From the NCBI RefSeq assembly GCF_033118175.1, contig NC_083697.1, positions 22,232,001 through 22,296,000 of the forward strand: a stretch of 64,000 bases of DNA. Reading direction: 5' to 3'. Shown in pieces: positions 24,698 through 35,680 of this stretch; the stretch's first letter is position 1, and every line of letters begins with the position of its first letter. The position numbers and the translations under genes were made by a program. This DNA is from Dama dama. Taxonomy: Eukaryota; Chordata; Mammalia; Artiodactyla; Cervidae. Under the pieces are notes generated by a model, which had not been told where the DNA came from, did no database searches, and saw nothing but the letters and a program-made list of their open reading frames with translations.

Positions 24698-25229
24698 CAA
24701 TAGAACAGCAAAAGACTTTCAGAAGATGTTCAGTGTGTGGTGAGCTGCCCTACAGAGGTGACAGACTGACTGCCAACTCCAGCACACTTGACCCTTACTC
24801 ATGCATGTCTTACTGTGCCTCTGCCTTTCTACAGACTTTCTCCAGCACCATGGAGTATTCACTCAGGTACGTTATATCACAATCAGCTTCCTGGTCGACC
24901 GAAAGCTGTCTTGGCAGAGCCAGGGGAGGCAAAGCCAGCCACCCCCCCACAGTGTCTCAGACCTCCACTACGACTTCCTGTGAGGGAAATCTCTCCCTAA
25001 TTCAGGTTTCTCTACCCCACCTCCCTCTGCTCAACATGCACACATGATTTGCCAAGTCTTGAGTTCCTGTTCCATTATCAGTCTGCATTTTCTCTCTTGG
25101 CTGCCCCATCTGGCCTCAAACTCAACACTACCTGAATCTGTTTAATGGAAAATGTTCACAGCCAGTCCCTGAACTCAAAATTTCACCGTGGGGAATATAA
25201 TTGCAAGGAAATAAAGTCAAACAAGGAGA

Positions 25230-25620
25230 GTTTTCCTTTATAGTGATGTTTATGGCAGCATTATTGGCACTTAAATAAGCAATATAGAAGGAAAGAAAGA
25301 AAGAAGGGAGTGGTAAGTTACAGTGCAAACATCCGGTGGAATCATGATGCAGATATTAAATAGGGGTTTCAGGAAGTCTTGGTAGCAACATGGGAAAATT
25401 GCTGATGATAAGTTGGAAATGTACTTAGGTAGGCTGCTCTGCTTAGGTACTCTAAGCTCAACCATGAATGGAAAGTGAACAAGACTGGAAGGTAATAAAA
25501 ATTATAACCATTGTGTTATGTTTATAGGGTCATGATTGGTCTTTTCCTCTCTACTTCCTGAGTTTTCTAAAGTCTATATGCTGTAATTATTTATTTATCT
25601 TTTTAATAAAGTTTATCAAA
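25230..25620 (+). mobile_element. Ancient L1 3'-region relic
   Basis: Phrases such as 'gtggtaagttacagtgcaaa', 'catgatgcagatattaaata' and 'tctgtaattatttatttatc' resemble an old L1 3' region on the + strand. Low-resolution assignment. Confidence 0.35.
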
Positions 25621-26404
25621 CTTTGCAGTCAGGGTGACCTGATTACCTCCTATCTACGAGGCTCAATGGAGGGAGTAAGCTTTGCCTTCACCCTCATTGG
25701 GCAACTCTCTGCTCAGGTGATGGCTCTAGTGGACCTTCCAGTGGCTTCCTCACTCCCTCTGCAGCAGTGGTCCATTGCACCCCTCTGCTCTGACCTCTAG
25801 AAGTCAAAGTGTCCTAGGGCCAGTTAGGTGCTCTCTTCCCCCTCTTCCCCTCAGTTCTCTCTCTAAGGGATCTCACCTTATGCAGCCCATGTTTAAATAT
25901 CAGATGACTCTTATATTGAAGTGTCCAGCCCTGATCTCTTCCCTAGACTACAAACTTCCTTTCATCTAAAGCTACTTCATCTTCACTTAGATGTGCATAT
26001 GGTAGGCATCTCATGTCTTATGTCCCTCAACAGAGATCTGGATTTCCTCTCTGCCCCTGCCCCACTATGACTTAATTAACATGCAGATAAGTTAATTATT
26101 AGGTCGAGTCCTCTCTAGCTAAGTACCTAGCATCATTATCCATCCTTGTTCATCAGGCCAGAAAGCTTAGTCTTCTTCCCTGTTATTTGGCCCCACTCAC
26201 AGTGTTCCAGGGCGTCCTCTTAGGAATACAGATTTGTCTGCTCCTTGCTGTTCATGTCTGCGGTGACTGCCTTTCTCATTTGGAAATAGAGATATAATAT
26301 CCTTTTAAATGTTCTCCCTGGTGATTTCTTATATAATGATAAATTATCATTTAATATTATTCATAATTACACATTAGTCTTATATATGATTATCTATTCT
26401 TTTA

Positions 26405-26638
26405 AATTTTATTTATTTATCTGGCTGTGTCGGGTCCTAGCTGCAACACCCAGGATCTTCGTTGAGTCACTATGGATCTTTTGTGATACACCTGGGGCTC
26501 ACAGACTCCCTAGCTGTAGCCTGCAGGCTTAGTTTCTTTGAGACATGTGGGATCTTAGTTACCAAATCAGGGATCGAACCTGAGTCCTCTGTATTGCAAA
26601 GTGGAGTCTTAACCACAGGACCACCAGGGAAATCCCTA
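26405..26638 (-). mobile_element. CHR-type tRNA SINE, antisense
   Basis: Starts with the reversed tail 'tttatttatttatctggctg' and ends in 'cacaggaccaccagggaaatccc', with tRNA-like 'aatcagggatcgaacctgag'. It is diverged but apparently near full length. Confidence 0.75.
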
Positions 26639-26739
26639 TGATTAGCTATAAATGTTACATTAAGTATTGTGGTTGTCTTTGATTGTATTATAGTCTTTTC
26701 TTTACACAGTGGTCTGAGTGATCATTAAAAATGCAAATC

Positions 26740-27005
26740 AAAGGTGTGTCACTCCCTTGCTTAAAATCCATCAGTGTTAGAATGAAGTACTTTTTATGAT
26801 GTTTATTGTTGATTTTTAATATTACTATCACTGTGCCGTATGAAACCCTCCAAGGCCCTCCCGGCGCTGGGCCCTGCCCACCTGTTGACATTTCCCTCCT
26901 GCCTCCGTCACCCCCCAGCCTCGCTCCACAAGCACGCACAGCTCACTCCTGCTCTGCTGTCTGTCCCTGTCCCGTTCTTCTCCAGGTCTTGGCCAGAGTG
27001 GCTCC
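26740..27005 (+). mobile_element. L2-like ancient LINE fragment
   Basis: Phrases 'cactcccttgcttaaaatcc', 'ctccaaggccctcc' and 'ttccatcagttcacaggtca' follow the order of an old L2-type 3' end. The middle is unusually GC-rich with several CpG. Confidence 0.4.
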
Positions 27006-27024
27006 TTTCCATCAGTTCACAGGT

Positions 27025-27730
27025 CACTTTTTTTTTTTTTCTTCTGTAAGCCTTTTTATTTGAGATATTCATATATATTCAGAAAAATGCACAAATAATT
27101 AATGTAGAACACAATGATTTTTTGTGAACAAAGTGAACTCACTTGTGTAATCCCCACCCCAATCAAAGTGTAGAATGTTACCAGCACCTCAGAAGCTTCC
27201 TTCTGTGCCCCTTCCCAGCTGTTATCTCTTCAAAAGTGACTACCAACCTGTCTTTGCCTGTATTTGAACTTCATATGAACAGAATCACACAATGTATATC
27301 CTTAGGTGTCCAGATTCTTTCATTCATTGCATTTGTGAGAATCATCTGTGTTTTGCATGTAGAAGTTGTTGTTTTGTTCTCATTACTCTATAGACTTCAT
27401 TTATTCATTTATTGTACTCTGGTAGGTTGACATTTGGTTTTTACTGTGTAGATATTATGAATAATGCTGTTGTGAACATTTGAATACCTGTCCTTTAGTG
27501 TGTACTATGTTGGCATTTCTATTCAGTTTTTTTACTTAAGAGAGGAACTGCTCAGTCAGAGGGTTTGGCTTAAATGTCTTTCAGAGAGCTTGTACCAATT
27601 TAAGTTCTCACCAACAGCATGTGAAAATTCCAGTTGCTCCCCATTCTCTCCAACCATTGATATTGTCCCTGTCTCGTAGCTTTAGCAATTCTGATGGGAG
27701 AACTAGTTAGTTGTTTCTTCTTTTGAAATA
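27025..27730 (-). mobile_element. Ancient L1 3' UTR, antisense
   Basis: A poly-T run is followed by 'gaacagaatcacacaatgtat', 'ttcattcattgcatttgtgag' and 'gataataatgctgttgtgaac'-like text, the familiar antisense 3' UTR of old L1M elements. No coding remains. Confidence 0.6.
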
Positions 27731-28111
27731 AATCAGCTGCCTGGATGGATTAAATCTCTACGAACTTTTTTTTTTTTTTCCCTACTGATGTTGTGTGTTT
27801 TCATCAGCAGATCATAGGAACTTTCACACAGTGAGGGATAAAAAGGTAGTAGTATTTTTTAATGAATAAACCTAGGTAGAAACAATATGATAAAATTAAA
27901 ATTTTGTAAAGGGATATATGTGCAATGATTTTACTTACGTTGAGTGCCAGATTCTTGTCTCAGTGTTCAAGTAAGGATTATGAACTCGATGTTAACATGT
28001 AACAATACTAATGGGTTCCTTAATCTGAAGTTTTTATGAAACTGCTAAGAGGGTTTGTGGATAATGGTCGAGTTCATTATGATTCTATAATGAAGACCAG
28101 AAAGAAGGCTG

Positions 28112-28382
28112 CTGCTGCTGCTAAGTCACTTCAGTCATGTCTGACTCTGTGTGACCCCGTAGACGGCAGCCCACCAGGCTCCTCCGTCCCTGGGATTCTC
28201 CAGGCAAGAACAGTGGAGTGGGTTGCCATTTCCTTCTCCAATGCGTGAAAGTGAAAAGTGAAAGTGAAGTTGCTCAGTCATGTCCGACTCATAGTGACCC
28301 TATGGACTACAGCCCACCAGGCTCCTCCGTCCATGGGATTTTCCAGGCAAGAGTACTGGAGTGGGGTGCCATCGCCTTCTCC
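28112..28382 (-). mobile_element. Bov-A2 dimeric SINE with 12-bp target duplication
   Basis: Two head-to-tail BovB-derived monomers, each with 'agcccaccaggctcctccgtcc', are separated by 'gcgtgaaagtgaaaagtgaaagtg'. The element is bounded by the direct repeat gaaagaaggctg at 28100-28111 and 28383-28394. The target lies at the 5' edge of a BovB fragment. Confidence 0.92.
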
Positions 28383-28768
28383 GAAAGAAGGCTGAGCACT
28401 GAAGAAATGATCCTTTCAAATTGTGGTGCTGGAGAAGACTCTTCCTTGGACAGCAAAGAGATCAAACCAGTCAATCCTAAAGGAAATCCATCCTGAATAT
28501 TCATTGTAAGGATTGATGCTGAAGCTCCAATATGTTGGCCACCTGATGCAAACAGCTGGCTCATTGGAAAAGACCCCCATGCTGGGAAAGATTGAAGGCA
28601 AGAGGAGAAGGAGATGACAGAGGATGAAATGGTTGGATGGCATCACCAACTCAATGGATATGAATTTGAGCAAATTCTGGGAGATAGTGAAGGACAGGGA
28701 AGCCTGGCGTGCTGCACGTTGTGGGGTCCCAAAGAATGGGACATAACTTAGCAACTGAACAACAAGAA
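28383..28768 (+). mobile_element. BovB 3' end
   Basis: The + strand BovB tail encodes the decayed end of its polyprotein. Phrases 'aaggctgagcactgaagaaat', 'ccacctgatgcaaacagctgg' and 'ggatggcatcaccaactcaat' are present, and it ends near 'cataacttagcaactgaac'. Confidence 0.85.
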
Positions 28769-28799
28769 TGAAAACTTGATACATCATATAACATACAGA

Positions 28800-29003
28800 C
28801 TCTTCCCTGGTGGATCAGAGGTTAAAGCATCTGCCTGCAGTGCAGGAGACCCGGGTTCAGTCCCTGAGTTGGGAAGATCCCCTGGAGAAGGAAATGGCAA
28901 CCCACTCCAGTACTCTTGCCTGGAGAATCCCATGGAGGGAGGAGCCTAGTAGGCTACAGTCCATGGGGTCGCAAAGAGTCGGACACAACTGAGCAACTTC
29001 ACT
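28800..29003 (+). mobile_element. Bov-tA SINE
   Basis: Near-complete + strand SINE with a well-kept tRNA-like head ('ggagacccgggttcagtccc') and tail 'gagtcggacacaactgagc'. It is followed at 29004-29046 by an AT microsatellite built from 'ttatatatag' units, which probably grew from the SINE tail. Confidence 0.88.
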
Positions 29004-29229
29004 TATATATAGTTATATATAACATATAGTTATATATAGCATATTATAGATAAGAGTTCTGATTTCATCCTCCTCCTCTCATGCTTTGAAGCATTCCTAT
29101 CCCAAGACATTTGTACTGATGTTTATCTCTCTCTCTCTCTTTCCTTCAACCAGTCATCACTGATTCTTCACCTTTAGTGATAAATGGATTCAATTTATAG
29201 CTGCAAGTGCTGAGTCATTTATCAGGCAG

Positions 29230-30690
29230 TCTCTTAACTCTGGTGTTGATACTGGCTGTGACCGTGCAATTTGGAACCAGTCTGTTGTTCCATGTCCAGT
29301 TCTGTTTCTTCTTGACCTGCATACAGATTTCTCAGGCAGGTCAGTGTTATGTCCGATGTCTGGAATCCCCGAGCGGGAAGAGAGAAGGCTTCCAAGACAA
29401 TGAAACTCGCAAAAAAGGGGAGTTTATTGCTGACTCAAGTCAGGGCTCACTGCCGCAACCAACGCAGTGGTGCAGGGTCAGAAAGCGCTGAGCCCGAGCT
29501 GTTACCCAATTTATAAGGTGTGCATAAGCAGTTGGTAGCTGGCTTAAGTGGATTGGTTACATGTTTGCAAAGTAACCTTATTGGCTCAAACCTTCGCGCG
29601 CTTTTTTCAAACTTGAGCGTTCGCGGGCTTTTCAGCTTTCCCCTGATAGGTTCCCTTTTCCTTACTGGGCCCATATTGATTGGCTGGCTCCAGGTGGCCT
29701 GATAATCATGTTACCCTGGAAAACCAGGCCTACTCCTAATCTAGGCTGCCTGTCATGGCGCAGCCTCACAGCCAGGTGGTCTGGTATTCCCATCTCTCGA
29801 ATTTTCCACAGTTTGTTGTGATCCACACAGTCAAAGGCTTTGGCATACTCAGTAATGCAAAAGTAGATGTTTTTCTGGAATTCTTGCTTTTTCGATGATC
29901 CAGCAGATGTTGGCAATTTGATCTCTGGTTCTTCTGACTTTTCTAAATCTAGCTTGTATATCTGGAGGTTCTTGGTTCATGTTCTGTTGAAGCATAGCTT
30001 GAAGGATTTTGAGCATTACCTTGCTAGCATTGAAATGAGTGCAATTGTGTGGTAGTTTGAGCATTCTTTGACATTGCCTTTCTTTGAGATTGGAATGAAA
30101 ACTGATGTTTTCCAGTCCTATGGCCACTGCTGAGTTTTCCATATTTGCTGGCATATTGAGTGCAGCACTTTCACAGCATCATTTTTTAGGATTTGAAATA
30201 GCTCAACTGGAATTCCGTCACCTCCACTAGCTTTGTTTGTAGTGTTTCCTAAGCCCCGCTTGACTTCATACTCCTGGTGAGTGACCACACCATCATGGTT
30301 ATCCAGGTCATTAAGACCTTTTTTGTACATGTCTTTTGTGTATTCTTGCCACCTCTTCTTAATCTCTTCTTCTTCTGTAAGGTCCTTGCTATTTCTGTCC
30401 TTTATTGTGCCCATTTTTGCATGAAATATTCCCTTGGTGTCTCTAATTTTCTTGAAGAGATCTCTAGTCTTTCCCATTCTGTTGTTTTTCTCTATTTCTT
30501 TGCACTGTTTGCTTAAGAAGTCTTTGATATCTCTCCTTGCTATTCTTTAGAACTCTGCATTCAAATGGGTATATCTTTCCTTTTCTCTTTTGCGTTTAGC
30601 TTCTCTCCTTTTCTCAGCGATTTGTAAGGCCTCCTCACAGCCATTTTGCCTTGTTGCAATTCTTTTTATTTCATGCATCCATTTATCTAA
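29230..30690 (-). mobile_element. BovB reverse-transcriptase region, antisense, split by LTR
   Basis: Antisense BovB covering part of the reverse-transcriptase domain. Minus-strand frames at 29662-29916, 29849-30154 and 30118-30477 carry recognisable segments such as ITEYAKAFDCVDHNKLWKI (motif A region) and RTRDQIANICWIIEKARI, separated by frameshifts and a stop. A solo LTR lies inside at about 29345-29770. Inactive remnant. Confidence 0.88.
29345..29770 (-). mobile_element. Solo ERV LTR (class I-like), antisense
   Basis: About 420 bp unlike the BovB on either side, with TG...CA-type edges. On the minus strand it shows, in order, three CCAAT boxes (reverse ATTGG at 29679, 29580 and 29552), a TATA-like TATAAATT (29509-29516) and an AATAAA signal (reverse TTTATT at 29423-29428), with about 85 bp between TATA and AATAAA. 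This is the usual U3-R-U5 order of a gammaretrovirus-like LTR. No internal viral genes remain. The outer few bases are uncertain; the 4-bp sequence aggt flanks both sides and could be the target duplication. Confidence 0.75.
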
Positions 30691-31031
30691 TGGATTTTTA
30701 GAACAGCCTGACAAAAGGAATTGGGCACATAGAGAGCAGAAACTTATGGCTACGTCTCCTCCCTTTCTTATGGGTAAAACATGATCTCACATAAGTTTAG
30801 GGCCCAAATCCTAAAAGACATTCCTAGTCCCCAGTTTTAAGGATGTGGAAAGCTGAGCATCATAGTTAATTTTCTCCTCCCTCCTCACTTTCTTTCTTTT
30901 TTGTTTCAATTTTTGGGTCAAGGGAGAGACCATTTATACAAATAATGTTATATATCATTATTCAAGTATTCTCCCAATGAAATTTTCATTAATCATCTCT
31001 CAGGTGGAAAAAAAATTTGGTTTCTTCTTGC

Positions 31032-31144
31032 AGTTGCGAACCCTAGTTAAGACTGTGCAATGGAATTAATGGGTCAATGCTATTTGTCTTGGCACTGGAG
31101 TTATCATTGCCTAGTAATTTGGGAATATTCCAAAAGAGATTAAG
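31032..31144 (+). repeat. 113-bp segment duplicated at 33285
   Basis: From agttgcgaac to gagattaag. The same sequence, with about ten substitutions and one indel (roughly 90% identity by eye), sits inside the BovB at 33285-33399. Here it is embedded in otherwise single-copy-looking intron. Confidence 0.85.
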
Positions 31145-31654
31145 AATTTTCTCAAAGGAACAAAGCTTTCTGTGGAAACAAGATATGTAACCACTTTTGT
31201 AGTTCTGGTGAGTTTTTTGCTTCAACATTAATTTCTACTATGCCCACATTTATTTTCAGGTTCTTTTTAGTTCATTCAAGTCTCTTTCTTTAATTTTCTG
31301 CCATACTTAATTTGGGTCACTAATGGCAAGACTTTACCTCATTGCTACCATCTTAAAAGTCCAGGAATCAGCACATTGTTCTTTCCATATGTTGGTGAAA
31401 GTCAATAAACCTTAGTCATGAGCAAGTCTCCACTCACCCAGGCATGAGTTAGATGGCATCCCATCAGTGGTGAAATTCAGGGAGAAGCACTCTCACCTAG
31501 GACAACAGTGATGCAGAGACAGGCATCTGTCTTCATCAGTTACCTGGACGGCTTCATCCAAAGGTTCGTGGAGTAGGGAGTGGAAGGCGGTCTGCAGGGT
31601 GAAGTCTCCAGGACAGCCCTAATTCAGAGCCAGCACTCATAGGTGCTTCCACAT

Positions 31655-31770
31655 CCAAGATGCCAAGTGAATTGGAATGAGATGGTCCTGGGTATTAGAA
31701 TTGTTTTAGCATGCATCTTGGTGATTGTAATGTCCAGTCAACTTGAGAACCACTATACTAAATGAAAGCC
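31655..31770 (+). mobile_element. MER5A-like hAT MITE fragment
   Basis: 'ttagaattgttttagcatgc...' and 'caacttgagaaccactatac' match the 3' half of MER5A. It directly precedes a MIR-like stretch. Confidence 0.5.
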
Positions 31771-31774
31771 TACT

Positions 31775-31995
31775 GGCAAGTGCAGGGTCAGGTCTGGGTA
31801 AAGGGCAAAGGACTGGAGCCATAGTCAGAAGATTCTGCTACTTAGTAACTGTAATCTCAGGCCTGTCCCCTGCTCTTCTCCATGCCCATTTCTCTCTTTG
31901 TCTATGTAATCATGAAGGTTACATACCACACCATAGTGGTACCACATGAAGTTGTTGTGAAAATCAGATTTCATAATGTAGGGACTCAATAAATT
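31775..31995 (+). mobile_element. MIR SINE
   Basis: Order of features fits MIR: 'actggagccatagtcagaa', 'gctacttagtaactgtaatc', 'tctctttgtctatgtaatca' and 'ggactcaataaatttc'. Confidence 0.55.
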
Positions 31996-32089
31996 TCTTC
32001 AAATGTGAAATACTATGCCACCATCTAGTTAAGCACTTGTCAGCCAGAACTGAAGCTGGTTTCATGTGGCTTACCTTCGTATTTATTTT

Positions 32090-32340
32090 TACAACTCACA
32101 GTCTATGTATGTATAACCTTTCTTAAATGTACACAACCTGGATCATCCTGTAGAATGTTCTGTTCCTTATATTTTTCACTTAATCACCACATATCCTGGA
32201 GCTCTTCTATGTCAACACCTAAGGCAAATGTACCTGGTATATTTTATTGCTATATTGATTTCATAATTAATTTAATCATTTCATGTTTGTTATATTGAGA
32301 TGTTTATGTTACATCTTAGCCATCTTTTTTTTTAATCAAT
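32090..32340 (-). mobile_element. Ancient L1 3'-UTR-like fragment, antisense
   Basis: 'ttttcacttaatcaccacatatcctggagctcttctatgtc' style text is familiar from antisense old L1 ends. It ends at a T-rich run at 32325. Confidence 0.4.
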
Positions 32341-32398
32341 TTTTAAAATTGCAGTAACATTGGCTCATAATACTTTACAAGTTTTATGGATATCAAAA

Positions 32399-32604
32399 GT
32401 TGTTGGTCGCTCAGTCATGTCTGACTCTTTGCCACCCCGTGGGTTGTAGCCCACCAGGCTCTTCTGTCCATGGGAGTCTCCAGGCAAGAATGCTAGAGTG
32501 GGTTGCCATTCCTTTCTCCAGGGGATCTTCCTGATACAGGGATTGAACCCGAGTCTCCTGCATAGTGGGCATATTCTTTACCATCTGATCCACCAGAGGA
32601 GCTC
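32399..32604 (-). mobile_element. Bov-tA SINE, antisense
   Basis: Antisense SINE from 'ttgttggtcgctcagtcatg' to 'ccatctgatccaccagagga'. atggata occurs on both sides and may be a short target duplication. A mariner element starts directly after it. Confidence 0.88.
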
Positions 32605-32611
32605 ATGGATA

Positions 32612-32690
32612 CTGGGTTGGCCAAAAACTCATTCAGATTATTCCACAGGATGTTACAGAAAAACTCAAATGAACCTTTCGGCCAACCTAA
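32612..32690. mobile_element. Mariner-derived MITE (79 bp)
   Basis: The terminal inverted repeats start ctgggttggccaaaaa and are flanked by TA dinucleotides at 32610-32611 and 32691-32692, the Tc1/mariner target signature. The element is a near palindrome with no transposase gene. Confidence 0.85.
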
Positions 32691-32849
32691 TACATAACGT
32701 TGTTACTTCTGTCTACCTTACAGCTTGCTCACCAGCAAACTTCTAGTATCTGTTACCATAGAGTAGATCCCCTTTACCCATTTTTGCTCTTTGGTAATCA
32801 ATACTCTCTCTTCTGCATCTACATGGTTTTTTGTTTGGTTTGGTTTATT

Positions 32850-33014
32850 CATTTATTTTGTTGTTAGTTTATTAGTTTTCTCATAGTCTACATATGAGTG
32901 AAACAATGTGGAATTTGTCAGTCCGACTTTTTTCACTCACCTTCAGGGTCCACCCATGTTGTCCCAAATAGCTAGGTTTCCAAAGATGTGTGTAGTTTCA
33001 ATTTTGGTGAATAT
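32850..33014 (-). mobile_element. Old L1 3'-region fragment, antisense
   Basis: 'ctacatatgagtgaaacaat...gaatttgtcagtccgac...cacccatgttgtcccaaat' matches the order of old antisense L1 3' ends. It is cut off by the BovB starting near 33015. Confidence 0.5.
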
Positions 33015-33284
33015 ATATATGTTGTTCAGTCGCTATGTTGTGTTTGATGCTTTGCAACTCCATGGACTGCAGCATACCAGGCTGTCCTTCACTATCTCCT
33101 GGAGTTTGCTCAAACTCATGTCCATTGAGTCAGTGATGCCATCCAACCATCTCATCCTCTGTCAACCCCTTCTCCTCTTGCCCCCAGTCTTTCCCAGCAT
33201 CAGGGTCTTTTCTAATGAGTCAGCTCTTCGCATCAGGTGGCCAAACTATTAGAGCTTCAGCATCAGTCCTTCCAATAGAATATT

Positions 33285-33399
33285 CAGTTGCAAACTCTGT
33301 TTAAGACGGTGCAATGGAATTAATGGGTCAGTGCTATTTGTCTTAGCACTGGAGTTATTGCTGTCCTAGTAATTTGGGAATATTCCAAAAGAGATTAAG
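33285..33399 (+). repeat. 115-bp copy of 31032-31144 inserted in BovB
   Basis: BovB reads continuously up to 'aatattcag' and resumes at 'ggttgatttgctttagg'. The inserted DNA between is a diverged copy of 31032-31144. There is no poly-A and no target duplication, only cag/ag-scale shared bases at the junctions. Confidence 0.85.
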
Positions 33400-33893
33400 A
33401 GGTTGATTTGCTTTAGGATTGACTGGATTAGTCTCCTTGCTGTCCAAGGGACTCTTGGGAGCCTTCTCCAGCACTACTATTCAAAAGCATCAATTCTTTA
33501 GCATTCAGCCTTCTTTATAGTCCAGTTCTCACATCCATACATGATTACTGGAAAAATCATAGCGTGGACTATACGGACCTTTGTTAGCAAAGTGATGTCT
33601 CTGCTTTCTAATACACTGTCTAGGTTTGTCATAGCTATTCTTCCAAGGAGCAAGTGTCTTTTAATTTCATGGCTGCAGTCATCATTGGTGTTGATTTTGG
33701 AGCCCAAGAAAATGAAACCTGACGCTATTTCCACATTTTCCCCATCTTTTTGCCATGAAGTGATGGGACCAGACTCCATGGTCTTAGTTTTTTGAATGTT
33801 GAGTTTTAAGTCAGCCTTTCAGTCTCCTCTTTCACCTTCATCAAGAGGCTCCTTAGTTCCTCTTTACTTTCTGACATTAAAATGCTATCATCT

Positions 33894-34211
33894 ACTTTTG
33901 GACTCTATGGGAGAAGGCGAGGATGCTGAGAGAACAGCATCGAAGCATGTATATTATCAAGTGTGAAACAGATCTCCAGTCCAGGTTAGATGCATGAGAC
34001 AAGTGCTCAGGGCTGGTGCACTGGGATGACCTAGAGGATGGGATGGGGAGGGAGGTGGGAGGGGGGTTCAGGATGGGAACACATGTAAATCCATGGCTGA
34101 TTCATGTCAATGTATGGCAAAAACCACTACAATATTGTAAAGTAATTAGCCTCCAACTAATAAAAATAATTGGAAAAAAAATTAAAAAATAAAAAAATTT
34201 TAAAAATTAAA
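33894..34211 (+). mobile_element. 5'-truncated L1 3' UTR with 16-bp target duplication
   Basis: A short L1 3' end (GGAGGGAGGTGGGAGG-type 3' UTR, then 'cctccaactaataaaaat' and a long A-rich tail) is bounded by the perfect direct repeat taaaatgctatcatct at 33878-33893 and 34212-34227. It is inserted in the opposite orientation to the host BovB. Confidence 0.93.
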
Positions 34212-35603
34212 TAAAATGCTATCATCTGCATATCTGAGGTTGTTGATATTCTCCCCAGCAATCTTGATTCCAGATTCTGAGTCATCCAGCTCAGCATTTC
34301 ACATGATGCACTCTGTATATAAGTTAAATAAGCAGGGTGACAAACATACAGCTTGGACAAATATACTCCTTTCCCAATTTGGAACCAGTGTGTGTTCCAT
34401 GTCCAGTTCTAACTGCTGCTTCTTGTCCTGCATACAGGTTTCTCAGGAGGCAGGTAAGGTGGTCTGGTATTCCCATCTCTTTAAGACTATTCCACAATTT
34501 GTTGTGATCCACACAGTCAAAAGCTTTAGCATAGTCGATAAAGCAGAAGTAGATTTTTTTTTTTTTTAATTCCCTTGCTCTTTCTATCATCCAGCATATG
34601 TTGTCAATTTGATCTCTGGTTCCTCTGCCTTTTCTAAATCTAGCTTGTATATCTGGAGATTCTTGGTTCATGTACTGCTGAAGCCCTGCTTGAAGGATTT
34701 TGAGCATAATCTTTCCGGCATGTGAAATGAGTGCAATTGTACAGTAGTTTGAACATTCTTTGGCATTGCCTTTCTTGGGTATTGGAATAAAAACTGACCT
34801 TTTCCAGTCCTGTGGCCATTGCTGAGTTTGCCAAATTTGCTGTCATATTGAGTGCAGCACTTTAACAACTTCATCTTTTAAGATGTGAAATAGCTCAGCT
34901 GGAATTACATCACTTCCACTACCTTTGTTCATAGTGATACTTCCTAAGGCCCACTTGACTTCACCCTCCAGGATGTCTGGGTCTTGGTGAGTGACCACAC
35001 CATCATGGTTATCTGAGTCATTAAAAACTTTTTTGTACAGTTCTGTGTATTCTTGCCATGTCTTCTTAATATCTTCTGCTTCTGTTAGGTACTTGACATT
35101 TTTGTCCTTTATTGTGCCAACCTTTGCATGAAACTTTCCCCTAGTATCTCTAATTTTCTTTAAGAGATCACAAGTCTTTCCCATTCTGTTGTTTTACCCT
35201 ATTTCTTTGCATTGTTTGCTTCAGAAGTCTGTCTTTTCTCTCCTTGCTATTCTCTGGAACTCTGCATTCAGTTAGGAATATCTTTCCCTTTCTCCTTTGC
35301 CTTTTACTTCTTTTCTCAGCTATTTTCAAGGCCTCCTCAGACAACTCCTTTGCCTTCTTGCATTTTTTTTTTCAAGAAGAAATATATATATATTCATTAC
35401 GTTATGCAATTTTAACGTCACCTTTCTTGATCCACAAGAAACTTCAAACTTTCTAATGGAGATATGCAACTAAATATCCAAGTCAAGATCAATCAGTCAC
35501 AGCTAGAAATGACCACTCAGTAAAAAGTGAAATTGTGCACTCTTAATTGTTAGTGGAGGAGGAGTAGAGAAAATAAAATAAATTTTTGAAAACTATGATG
35601 TTT

Positions 35604-35680
35604 GGGGTTGGCCAAAAAGTTCATTGTTGTTTTCCATGGTATCATACAGAAAAATATGAAGGAACTTTTTGGCCAATCCA
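35604..35680. mobile_element. Mariner-derived MITE
   Basis: Same family as 32612-32690: ends ggggttggccaaaaagttc and, inverted, gaactttttggccaatcc. The flanking TA has been mutated on the left side. Confidence 0.8.

Larger units (their letters stand above)
33015..35370 (-). mobile_element. BovB 3' half, antisense, carrying two insertions
   Basis: The longest BovB segment in the window, reading antisense from the 3' end through the C-terminal region and the reverse-transcriptase domain. The minus frame 33498-33779 gives GSKINTNDDCSHEIKRHLLL. The frame 34324-34707 gives FIDYAKAFDCVDHNKLWNS, which contains the motif A aspartate. A 115-bp duplicate of intron sequence is inserted at 33285-33399, and an L1 3' end at 33894-34211 interrupts the YADD (motif C) codons. 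Frameshifts elsewhere make it inactive. Confidence 0.92.

Noticed and set aside
34324..34707. Intact reverse transcriptase gene
   Set aside because: Only motif A region of a BovB remains in frame; motif C is disrupted by L1 and frameshifts occur elsewhere.
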